Shown: piece by piece, positions 25,901 to 37,900 of the stretch
How the letters are laid out: the number at the start of each line of letters is the position of its first letter
How positions within the stretch are numbered: the first letter of the stretch is position 1
Assembly (NCBI RefSeq): GCF_030272615.1
Contig: NC_081415.1
Coordinates: forward strand, 417,975,757-418,039,756
Source of the DNA: Cryptomeria japonica
Taxonomy: Eukaryota; Streptophyta; Pinopsida; Cupressales; Cupressaceae
DNA: 64,000 nt
Reading direction: 5' to 3'
The notes under the pieces: model-generated
The model's database searches: none
What the model saw: only the letters and a program-made list of their open reading frames with translations
What the model was told of the DNA's origin: nothing
Made by a program: the position numbers and the translations under genes

Positions 25901-28900
25901 AGAGCAGAAACAGCACGATTTTAACACTCAAGGACCCACGATTCTCAGCAGATAAAAGTCGTGACTCAAAGCAAAACAAACTAGATGCAAATATTTTTTA
26001 TATTTAATGACCTGCAAAAACTCAAAACTCGACCCTCGAAATTGATCACTAAAAATTCTTCGAAATATTTTTAGAATTGCAAACAAATTTTGAATAAAAA
26101 TTTGCAAAAAAGTTTAGACCCACTCCAATACCATGTAATGGTGATTGTGTTGTTTGTAACTAGGAAAGAGGGTTCGGATTGCCCTAAGGCAACATCCAAA
26201 CCCCTTCCCTTAAGTGTAACATGGAGGACTGGCCCTAAAAGGGTAATGTGCCCCTAAACAAAGACCAGCCCTATTTACCACGCCACATTAATAACTTGGC
26301 GCCAAAATGAATATGTTAAACAAAGTCGACTTAGAGGTCATGTGGTTTAAATGATCATATAAATAATGATCATTTACCAAACACAAGCATACAATCTCAT
26401 TTCCTCTTGCAAAGCAAAATACTTCTGCAACTAAGTGTGAGAAATTGAGAAGTAAATTGGGCGAACTTATCCAAGGAGGTCAAAGGCATTTGATGTTCCA
26501 GATTTCTGTTAGAGAGCAGATTTGATGCAGACTTGAGTAATTAGAAGGGCAGATCTGACCATTAAAAAGCGCAGATCTGATAAGAGGTTGACCGTTGAAG
26601 AGTTCAGCTAAGTATTGTATTGGTACAATTAAGATTGAATACATAATCTGACCTGTGGGTCTTTAGTGCTGGGTTTTTCCTCCTTGGAGGTTTTCCCAGG
26701 GTATTTGTGTTTGTCTCTTATGCACTTACTTTCATTCTGTCATTTACTTTACTTAATATTAGCAAACAGTTAAATACTGATAATCTGATTACTAATCTGG
26801 GTCACAAAATTAACATGGTATCAGAGCTAAGGTGTTACTAACTTCAGATTTCAGTATATCATTTGTTGCATTTAGTTGTTGTTTGTTTTCAGATTAAAAT
26901 GTCAGGTTTGAGGGCTGAAGACAGACTTGATGGAACCCTTGATTTTGCTGCTTGGAAAGTCCGTATTCTATTGATTCTTGAAGAAAATGAACTACTTAAA
27001 TTCGTAGAAGAAGAAAGGCTGTCCCCTCCTGAAGATGCTGAAGAACTGAAGCAATTCAAGAACGACTCCCTCAAGGCTAGGAAGATCATAATTGAATCTG
27101 TCAAGAATCATCTTGTCACTGTCATATCAAAATTTGCTTCTGCCAAGGAAATAATCAAACACTTGGAAGGGATGTATGAAGTCAACAACCTCAGCAGGGC
27201 TCTTGCTCTAAGGCAGCAGCTACTTCACATCCAAATGAAAGAAGAAGACTCAATCATGGCCTACTTCATGAAGATCAACGAACTAAAGGACAAGCTAAGT
27301 ACCCTTGATTGCCAAATTTCAGATAAAGACCTTGTCATGATTGCATTAAATGGTCTACCTGATGAATGGGAACCATTCATTCGTAGCATTGGTGGAAGAG
27401 TTGAACGTCCCAACTTTGAGCGTCTTCAATCTAATTGCATTGAAGAGGAATCTCGAATTGAGGTAAGAGGAAAACTCAAGAACTCTCACAAAGATGATAA
27501 TCATGTTCTCATAGCTAAGTCTAGGAAAGGTGGGCATTGGAAGAAAGAAAAGAGAAGCAAAGATTTTAGATCCTCCTCTTATGATCCAAGGAAAAAGTCA
27601 AGAGATTCCTCCCACATTCGTTGTTTCAGATGTGATAAGTATGGTCACTATGCTAGAGATTGTCAGAATGATCCTAAGGAAAGAGAAGTCAATTTAAATG
27701 AAGTTGTTGAACAAAATGAGGACTATCTTCTTATTTCTGCTCTATCAAGCAACGTTCCTACGGACAGTGATGCTTGGATAATCAACAGTGGTGCCTCCAG
27801 ACACATCTCAGGCTTTCATGAGCATCTTTCAGATCTAACAGAAAAGGATACCAACCTTCATGTGGTAATCGGTGATGATGCTCGATACTCATTAAAGGTT
27901 CTGGCACTACCTCTTTAAAACTAGATTCTGGTATTTCCTTACAACTCTGTGATATCCTTTTTGTACCTGGTATTAAAAGAAATCTTATTTCCATTTCTGC
28001 TTTAGAAGATAAGAGTTTACAAATAGCATTTTCTGAAGGGAAAGTACTTGCTTGGTCTAAGAAATCTAACTTCAAATCTGCTCGTGTTATTGGAAATAGA
28101 TATGATAGTTTATATAAGCTTGCAGCTAACCCAATTCAAGCTCTCATTCATGAGGCCCCTGAATCATGCGAGCTATGGCATAGAAGACTTGGACATCTAC
28201 ACTTTCAAGCTCTGCCCACTCTTGGTAAAATGGTTAAAGGTATGCCTAAACTTAGTTTATCCCATGATGATGCTTGTCAAGGTTGTGCAATGGGTAAGAA
28301 TGTGAAGAACCCTTTTCATAAAAGTGATAGTAGGGCTAAAGAAAGGTTAGAACTTATTCATTCAGATCTATGTGGTCCCATGTCTGTAGCATCTCCTAGC
28401 GGCTTCCTTTATTATGTTATCTTCATAGATGATTTCTCTAGGAAAACTTGGATTTACTTTCTTAAATCTAAAGAATCTGAAGAAGTCCTAAACAGATTTA
28501 AAGAATTCAAAGCCTTGGTTGAAAACTCTACTGGAAATCAAATTAAATGTTTAAGGTCTGACAATGGAGGTGAATACACCTCATGTAGTTTTTATGAATT
28601 CTGTATTGAGATAGGAATTAAGAGGGAGTTTTGTGTTCCCTACAATCCTCAGCAAAAAGGAGTTGCTGAAAGAAAGAACAGGACCATTGTTGAAGCTACA
28701 AGAGCCATGATTCATGATCAAGACCTGCAACCTTTCCTATGGGCGAAGGCATCCAAAACAGCAGTTTACATTCAGAATAAGTTTCCTCATCCTGCTCTAA
28801 AGAATGTAACCCCTGAAGAAGCCTTTACAGGAATCAAACCTGACATCAGCCACCTAAGGATATTCATGTGCCTAAAGAAAAACGAACCAAGTTGGATCCC

Positions 28901-31900
28901 TCTGGAAAGAAAGGCATCTTAGTGGGATACAATGAATCGTCCAAAGCCTTCAGGATCTACATTTCAAGTCAAAGGTATGTTGAGGTAAGTAGAGATGTAA
29001 CTTTTGAAGAAGATATTGCTTTCAAAAGATCTAAAGGATCGTTATCTGATAATGATGATATTGTGATTGAAAATAAAGATTCAAATGTTGATACTAACCC
29101 TGAGATACAGAAGGAGTTCGTTGACCTCCTAGATCAGGAAGTTCAGGATGGTCCAGCAGAACCCATGGACTCTACAGATATACCTAAGGATATTGTGGTC
29201 AGCAAGAAAAGGCCACTTTGGGTTAGAAACACTATCCAAGATGCTGAAGGATTTGCTGCTCCCAAAGGAACCTTTAGAGATAGCAAGAAACCTCAAAATC
29301 ACGCCAACTACATTTCTGTAATGTGTAACATCATTGAGTCTGAACCTCACGATGTCGAAGAGGCTATGTCTCATCATGCTTGGAAATTAGCCATGGATGA
29401 AGAGTACGGGTCTATCATCAAGAATGATGTCTGGGACATTGTACCCAGACCCAAAGGTAAGTCTGTTGTTTCCTCTAAATGGCTATTTAAAATTAAGCAT
29501 AACGCTGATGGTAGTATTGAAAAATATAAAGCTAGATTTGTAACTAGTGGTTTTTCTCAAAAGGAAGGAATAGATTATGAGGAAACATTCGCTCCTAACG
29601 CTAGATATACTTCTATTAGATCTATAATAGCTATTGCTGCAGCCAAAGGTTGGGAACTACATCAAATGGACGTTAAGACAACCTTCCTCAATGGTGTCAT
29701 TGAGGAAGAAGTCTATATTGAGCAACCAGAAGGTTATGTAATCCATAAAAGAGATTCTCATGTTTGCAGGTTGAAGAAAGCCTTATATGGGCTCAAACAG
29801 GCTCCTCGTGCTTGGTATGAAAGAATTGATAAGTACCTACTAAGCTTAGGATTTCGTAAGAATGATGCTGATGCTAACATTTACTTGAAAATATATATGC
29901 TTATTCTGGTTTTGCATGTGGATGATTTATTTATCACTGGTGAAAATAAGTTAATCATGAGATGTAAGAAAGAATTAGCCTCAGAATTTGAAATGAAGGA
30001 TTTTGGTCTAATGCATTACTTCCTAGGGTTAGAAGTATGGCAAAAATCCAATGAAATTTTTCTAAGTCAAGAAAAATACACTATTGACGTTTTGAAAAGA
30101 TTTAGAATGATGGACTGTAAATCTATGTCTACTGCTATGGAATCTAACTTAAAGAAGTTAAGTGTTTCTGCAGCTAACTCTGATTTTACAGATCCATCTG
30201 AGTACAAGCAGTTGATTGGATCCTTGATGTATCTAGTCAATACTAGACCAGATATCTATTATGCTGTGAATGCCCTCAGTCAGTTCATGAGCTTGCCTAA
30301 ACTTGTTCACCTGGTTGCTGCCAAGCACATTCTGAGATACCTGCGTGGCACTATTGGCTATGGGCTGAAGTATTCATTTAATAGCTCAATCTTCTTGGAA
30401 GGATATTCAAATTCAGATTGGGCAGGAAGTGTCAGGACAGGAAAAGTACTTCGGGTATTTGTTTCAACTTGGGCTCTGCAGTAATCTCTTGGGCATGTAG
30501 AAAGCAATCTTCAGTAGCATTGAGCACTGCAGAAGCTAAGTACATTGCAGCATCAGTTGCATCTAGAGAAGCAATGTGGCTTCGCAAACTTATTGTTGGA
30601 TTATTTGGTCAACCTAGTGGTCCTACCACTATTCATTGTGATAATCAAAGTTGTATAAAGATGTCGGTAAATCCTATGTTCCATGATCGGTCCAAACATG
30701 TGGAAACCCATTATCACTTCATTCGGGATATGGTGCAAAGAGGCACCATTCAGCTGAAGTATATTATAGCACAGATGAATAGATTGCAGATATTCTTACC
30801 AAACCTTTATCCACGGTGAAGTTCGAATACTTCAAAGACAGACTTGGTATTATGGAAAATGAAGTCCTGGTTGAGAGGGAGCTTCAATCTCAGTGACTTT
30901 ATCTGCAGTGTTTTGATCATTCTTTGCTTGTGTGCAAGAATGAAAGGATCCACTCTATGCTTGTGTGCTAGATGGAAAATTGTAATTATGTAAAGACCCA
31001 CTTTTGTATTACACTTTCTATGCTTGTGTGCTAGAACCATCCTATGCTCGTGTGCTAGGTGGAAGATGTAATTCTATGCTTGTGTGCTAGATCCATTCTA
31101 TGCTTGTGTGCTAGATGGAACTCTAAAGGTTCAGATTATGTATTCTCCTCTTCCCTAGTTAAGAGGGAGTGTTGTTTGTAACTAGGAAAGAGGGTTCGGA
31201 TTGCCCTAAGGCAACATCTGAACCCCTTCCCTTAAGTGTAACATGGAGGACCGGCCCTAAAAGGGTAACGTGCCCCTAAACAAATACCAACCCTATTTAC
31301 CACGCCACATTAATAACTTGGCGCCAAAATGAATATGTTAAACAAAGCCGACTTAGAGGTTATGTGGGTTAAATGATCATATAAATAATGATCATTTACC
31401 AAACACAAACATACAATCTCATTTCCTCTTGCAAAGCGAAATACTTCTACAACTAAGTGTGCGAAATTGAGAAGTAAATTGGGCGAACTTATCCAAAGAG
31501 GTCAAAGGCATTTGATGTTCCAGATTTCTGTTAGAGAGCAGATTTGATGCAGACTTGGAGTAATTAGAAGGGCAGATCTGACCATTAAAAAGCGCAGATC
31601 TGATAAGAGGTTGAAGAGTTTAGCTAAGATTGAATACATAATCTGACCTGTGGGTCTTTAGTGCTGGGTTTTTCCTCCTTGGAGGTTTTCCAAGGGTATA
31701 TGTGTTTGTCTCTTATGCACTTACTTTCATTCTGCCATTTACTTTACTTAATATTAGCAAACAGTTAAATACTGATAATCTGATTACTAATCTGGGTCAC
31801 AAAATTAAAAGATTGCAAAATTGATTGATTTGATAATGAAATACATATAGGCAATTACAAGAGGATGTTTCCAAAAGAAACTATCGTAAACAGAAAGCAG

Positions 31901-34900
31901 AAATAGAAAGAATCTAAACTAACTAATATAAACTAATATTACACTAAATGACCATCAATGACTAATTAAATACTTTAATACTATGGGCATTATGAGTTTT
32001 TGGTCGTGCCATTTGGATTGACCAATGCTCCTGCCACTTTCCAATCATGCATGAATCAAGTATTCATTCTACAGTTTAAAACAATGCGAGACATGCAATG
32101 GATTTCAAAGAATTGATTGAATATCAGAATGAGCAAGACGCTCATAAATAATACAAGGATATTTACAAGAATAGCAAGTTTCTAATAAGAAACTGCTGAG
32201 AAGATCGAAGACGATCTGACTAAAATAGAATATACACTATTGAGCATTAATACTAAAATTAACATTATTTTAATATTCTATTACCCTCCCTTAATGCTCA
32301 ATCTATTAACTACACCTATAGACCCCCTGAATTTTACAAATTTATCAGGACCAAGGGGCTTGGTGAAGATGTCGGCTGGCTGCTCCGAGGTAGGAACATA
32401 CAACAACTGGATGGATCCGTCTTCAACCAGCTGTCGAATATAGTGACAATGAGTTTCCACATGCTTGGTTCTTTCATGGAAGACTGGATTCTTGGCGAGT
32501 TTGAGCACTCCCTGATTATCACAAAACAAGGGAGTAGGACCTGCCTGGGAGACATGCACATCCGCAAGCATTCGTCGAAGCCAAACCGCCTCACAAGATG
32601 CCTTAACTGCTCCCCGATACTTTGCTTCTGTCGAGGAGAGAGCCACTGCCTGCTGCTTCTTACTAGTCCATGTGACAACACCAGATCCCAAACTAAACAC
32701 ATACCCTGCTGTAGACTTACGGTCATCAACCGAACCTGCCCAGTCAGAATCTGTGTAACCACTGAGTATAGGATCAGAACTCCGAGTGTACAGAAGTCCA
32801 TAATCAGGAGTGCCACTCACATAACGCAGCACACGCTTCGTTGCTATCCAATGATCAGCCTTGGGAGCTGTCATGAAGCGTGAAATGTAGCTCACTGCAA
32901 AACTGATGTCAAGTCTAGTGGCAGTAAGATAGATGAGGCTGCCCACTAGTTGCCTGAACAGAGATTCATCCACAACTGGTGAGGATGACTGAGCTGAAAG
33001 TTTGAGCCCGGGTTCCATAGGAGTAGAGGCAAGTTTGCAATCCTGCATTCTGAATCTGTCCACAAGACTTCTGGCATACTTGGACTGAGAGAGAAAGATA
33101 CTGTTCTCAGTCTGCCAGACTTCAACTCCTAAGCAGTAATGTAGAAGTCCCAAATCTGTCATATCAAAGGTGCGGCACAAATCCTGTTTGATCCCAGTGA
33201 TCAAATGTGCTGAACTGCCAGTAATGATTAAGTCATCCACATAGACAACCACAAACAGAATATCATTACTAGAATGCTTGATATACAAGTTTGCATCAGA
33301 TGGACTCCGCTGAAAACCATGATCTGTCAGGTACTTATCAATTTTCATGTACCAAGCCCGAGGAGCTTGTTTCAGACCATAGAGTGCTTTGACTAGTCTA
33401 CAGACCTTCTGTTCTTGACCAGCAACCTTGAATCTTGGGGGTTGCGTCATGTAGACTTCTTCCTGTAAGTCACCATCCAAAAAAGCACTCTTGACCTTTC
33501 CAACTGAACTGGGCTGCCAAGGCAAGAACGAGCCGTATGGTACTCATTTTGGCTGTAGGAGCAAAAGTCTCCTCGTAGTCAATGCCTTCTTTCTGTGAGA
33601 ACCCACGAGCAACAAGACGAGCCTTATACTTGTCTAGGGTTCCATCAGCTTTGTATTTTACTTTGTACACCCATTTGCAGCTAATGGGCTTCTTCCCTGA
33701 AGGAAGATCAGAAAGGGCCCAAGTGTGATTCTTCTGAAGACTCTGGAACTCAGCTTCCATAGCCTGTTCCCACTCAGGTATACCTTTAGCCTCTGAGTAT
33801 GTCTGAGGCTCAAAAACACTGTGTATGTTAGCCATGAGAGCAAAATTGACTGTATGCTGCTGTTTGCTCTTATTACGGGAGGTTCTACCCTCAATGAGCT
33901 CAGTATCCCTGAGATCACCAATGGTCTTGGCCCACCATTTAGGCCGGAGAGTAGAAGTGCGAACATCTGGAGGAGCTGGAAGAGGCTCAGGATCAGGAAC
34001 AGGAGCAGCAAGAGGAGGATTATTCTCCGGAGGGAACTCAGGTAGTGCATCATCGAAAATAGATTTTGCATCATCCCTCCCATCAGGTGAACCTAATGGA
34101 ATCAGAACACGGTGAGGCTGATCCTCAGAACTCTGCTCAGAAGAAGGGGACTGAAAGAATCCTCTGTCTTCATCAAATACAACATCACGACTGAAGATAA
34201 GACGTTCAGTGTCTATATCTATCAGTCTGTAGGCCTTATGGTGATCACTGTATCCTGTCATCATGAGTTTCTGACTTTTGGAATCCAACTTGGAGCGCTT
34301 AGCATCTGGAATCCAAACATAGGCAACAGAGCCAAAAACCTTCAGGTGGCTGATCTGAGGCTTCCGACCAGACCAAACCTCTTCTGGAGTCTTCCCCTTA
34401 ACAGCCTGAGTAGGAGAACGGTTAAGAAGATAGACAGCAGTAAACACTGCTTCAGCCCAATACTTATTCGGAACACTCCTGTGTTGTAACATAGAGCGAG
34501 CCATCTCAACAACCATACGATTGCGACGCTCGACAACACTGTTTTGCTGAGGAGTGTAGGGTGTAGTCAATTGGCGTTTGATGCCATGGGTATCACAGAA
34601 GTTGGAGAATGCAGAAGAACAAAATTCCCCCCCGTTATCTGTCCTAAGAGTAATGATACTATGTCCAGACTCTTTTTCAACAAAGGACTTAAACTTCTGA
34701 AAGATACTAAATACATCTGATTTATGTTTAAGAAAGTACACCCACATCTTTCTACTAAAATCATCTACAATAAGCAAAAAGTATTTGCAACCAGTAACAG
34801 AAGATGTATTCATAGGACCACAAATATCAGCATGAAGTAATTGAAGTACCTTAGATGCGTGCCAAGACTTTCCATGTGTGAATGAAGTCCGATGCTGTTT

Positions 34901-37900
34901 GCCAGCTTGACAGGCGCCACATACTCCAAGATGCTGAGTCTGAATATCAGGTAACCCTGAAACAAGTCCCTCCCGAGATAGCTGAGAGAGATACTGAATG
35001 TTGAGATGTCCATATCTCTGATGCCACAAAGTGTTGAGAGGAGAAACACGAGTTGCCAGAGCCACTTCAGGAGAATCACCAGTGTCAAGAAGCCTATATA
35101 GGCCATGATCCTCTAGACCAACAGCAACAGTAAGACGAGTCTCCCGATCAATGATGGAACACTTGTGAGCACTGAACACCACATCTAGTTGAGGAGAATT
35201 CCTCATAATCTGGCAAACAGAGAGCAGATTAAGTTCCATTCCAGGAACATAGTACACATTCAGAAAAAGGAGAGTCCTGCCACCAGACTGTATCTGAACA
35301 GTGCCTCTGCCAACAACTGTATACTCCTCACCTCCGCCAAATACAACGGAATCACTAAAGGGGGAGAAGTCTGTAAACCAGTCACGCCGATGAGAAAAGT
35401 GACGTGATGCACCAGAGTCGATATACCAAGCAGAAGACGTGGCATGATCTGAAGACCTCTTAGCCATAAAGGCATAAAAGGCAGACTCTTTCTGCTCGGA
35501 ATGTTCAGCAACATGCGCCTTCTGGTGTGACCCTCCCTGCTTCTTTTGTTCAGAAGCGAGCCTCTGACGGCAATCTTTCTTCATATGGCCGTACTTGTGA
35601 CAGTAATTGCACTGCACATTCTTCTTCTTAGCTCCATCCTGTGTCTGAGAAGAGCCTTTCTGCTGAGAAGACTGAGAGGACTGAAATTTGCCTTTATCCT
35701 TCTGAAAGGATTGAGTTGTGAAGGCATTTTCCGAGGAGGCTGATGTAGTACCACTACCAAACTGTTGTTTCTAGCGATCCTGCTGTAGAAGTTTGGTGCA
35801 CAATTCTGAAAACTTCAGATCAACATTAGTGGAAGTAATATTGAGGGTCTCAATGAAGTGTTCATACGATTTCGGAAGACTTTTCGGAGTGATTACTACC
35901 ATGTCTTCTTCCTCCATAGTCCGACCAATAGCTTTGAGCTAATCTCGAATGTCCTTAATCCTCGTGAGGTGTTCCTGTAAGGACATACGTTCGTCCATCA
36001 TAATGGAGAACAGCTGATTCTTTAGAAAGAATGCTCGGCTCTTGTCGGATGTCTCATGCAATTCCTTCAGATGCTTCCAGATGTCAGAAGCTGTCTTGCC
36101 GGAAGGAATCTGCGGTAACTGATCATCAATCACTGAGAGTTTGAGAAGCATAACGGCCTCCCGATTGCGTTCATCAAACTTATCTTGATCTGCACCAGGT
36201 GTACCAGGACTGAGCTCTTTTCCCAAAACAAGCTAGTCAAGACACCTATATTCAAAAATGGTCAACATACGTTGTTTCCAGATGCTGGTAAAGATGGCCT
36301 CACGCGGTTTGTTTTAACCCACAGAAACAAGCCCAGAGCACGCACAGGGCCGCGGACGCCGCCAGAGACAGAGCCACAATCGCCGAGGGTTGAGGTCGCA
36401 ACGCGGAGGGGACATTGCAGGTAGCGCGTTGCAGAGAGTTGCAGGTCGCGCGGGACATTGCAGGTCGCGGAACGTTGCAGGTCGCGCGGGAGTTATAGTG
36501 CAGGCACACCAACAAAAAAAAAAGGTCGCGCGGGAGTTATAGTGCGGGCACAAACGCACAGAAAAACCAGGCGATAGCCCCCACACAAAAACGTGAATTA
36601 TAGGTCCTCACACGAAAATGTGTATTACAGGTCCTCACACGAAAATGTGAATTACAGGGAAAAAACTCGCTCAAGATCACTACCGCTCTGATACCATAAA
36701 ACAATGCGAGACACGCAATGGATTTCAAAGAATTGATTGAATATCAGAATGAGCAAGACGCTCATAAATAATACAAGGATATTTACAAGAATAGCAAGTT
36801 TCTAATAAGAAACTGCTGAGAAGATCGAAGACGATCTGACTAAAATAGAATATACACTATTGAGCATTAATACTAAAATTAACATTATTTTAATATTCTA
36901 TTACAGTTGAGGAAACCTGTATTGGTTTTCTTTGATAACATTTTGATTTACAATAAGACATGAGAGAACCATTTAAAGCATATAGACGAGGTGCTCGGCA
37001 TACTTGAGCAGAACTCTTTCTATGCCAAGGTATCCATGTGTGAATTTGGGTTGACTAAAATTTAAAATTTGGAGTTGAAAATTAGTGCCCAAGGAGTTAG
37101 TGTGGATGAGGAAAAAATCAACGCAATCCAGGATTGGCCTAGACAAAGGAATTTGACGCTCTTGAAGAGATTTGTGGCTCCTTTGACTAATTTGACAAAG
37201 AAAGGGGGCATTCTCTTGGAGTCCGGAAGCATTGCAAGCTTTTGATAAACTTAAGGAGGTAATTCATGCCCTGTTTTGGCAATTCTGGATTTTTCACTTC
37301 CTTTTGTTTTAGAATGTGATGCTTCAAGGGAGGGCATGGAGCAGTCTAAATGCAAAATAGACACCCCGTAGCATTTGAGAGTAGGAAAGCTCAAGGAGAC
37401 AAGAAAGAGCTTCTCTATTTATGACAAGGAGATGTTGGCAATCATGCACCCACAATTCAAGAGTAGCATTCCTTAATTTCATCCTAATGATCGTTCTTCA
37501 ATGGAAAAGTTGTGAAACGAATAGCAAACATCAATAATTCACAAAAATGTTATACAAACCCTCATTTTTCACCTTCCTCCAGAAAATGAATCTTAACAAA
37601 TTCTGATTTCATCTTTAACCACCTGGAAATAACCTTATAATTCTGGAAATGATGTTTTAATTGTGGAAAAATGTTCAAATTGCAAAGGGAATTGTTCAGA
37701 TCTGGGTTTGAATAACTTGTTTTCCCTTCAAAAATGACCTCCTTTTAATTCACAACATCAACTAATTCCTCTTTCTCCTTCACCATTTGTCTTGAAATCT
37801 GATTTTCCTTGACCAAATTCATCGCTATCTTTGCTGTTGAGTTTGCTGCATGTTTGCTCTGATCTGATTCTTGACACAATTTGCCCTCTTCTAGGTCTGA

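Larger units (their letters stand above)
26148..31810 (+). mobile_element. Copia element A, full-length but mutated
   Basis: LTRs at 26148-26815 (668 bp) and 31170-31810 (641 bp), flanked by the target duplication GATTG (26143-26147 and 31811-31815). Primer-binding site TGGTATCAGAGC at 26816; PPT TTAAGAGGGAG just before 31170. The interior has gag, protease, integrase, RT and RNase H in copia order. LTRs differ at about 3 percent of positions by eye plus a 28-bp deletion. Frameshifts between gag-protease, integrase, RT and RNase H make it non-autonomous. It is nested in the 5' LTR of copia B. Confidence 0.92.
21648..31979 (-). mobile_element. Copia element B, with copia A nested in its 5' LTR
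   Basis: The target duplication CTATG (21643-21647 and 31980-31984) bounds the element. Read on the minus strand, the 5' LTR is 31979-31816 plus 26147-26134, split by copia A; the primer-binding site TGGTATTGGAGTGGG follows at 26133. The interior 26133-21777 holds degraded gag, zinc knuckle, protease, integrase, RT and RNase H. The 3' LTR is 21776-21648 (129 bp, with an internal deletion). LTR termini are TATTAAAG and CATTACA. B is a diverged relative of copia C. Confidence 0.85.
32077..36903 (-). mobile_element. Copia element C, young, with 207-bp LTRs
   Basis: Two 207-bp LTRs (36903-36697 and 32283-32077) differ at one position by eye. The target duplication is CAGTT (32072-32076 and 36904-36908), and gypsy D RT reads through once the element is removed. 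Primer-binding site TGGTATCAGAGCGG at 36696, PPT TTAAGGGAGGG at about 32294. LTR termini are TAATAGAATA and CATTGTTTTA, not TG...CA. The interior keeps long reading frames, but a small deletion between RT parts and in-frame TAGs in gag break it. Sense strand is the same as RRP45. Confidence 0.9.
17113..37449 (+). mobile_element. Truncated Ty3/gypsy element D, host of four later insertions
   Basis: One 5' LTR-like block (17113-18088), primer-binding site TGGTATCAGAG (18089), gag, protease and RT/RNase H segments in plus orientation. Its reading can be followed across three insertions because each is bounded by target duplications: a hAT-like element (CTTGATA), copia B (CTATG) and copia C (CAGTT). 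The end is lost near 37449, within the RNase H motif [10 protein letters not shown]; there is no integrase and no 3' LTR. Domain order and sequence are close to gypsy H, which ends in a chromodomain, so D is probably a chromovirus relative. It lies antisense to RRP45. Confidence 0.82.

Noticed and set aside
26148-31810. Copia A as an autonomous element
   Set aside because: Good ends and target duplication, but at least four frameshifts and a lost protease aspartate.
32334-34489. Several other-frame ORFs across copia C
   Set aside because: Shadows of the pol frames on both strands; their sequences match no domain.
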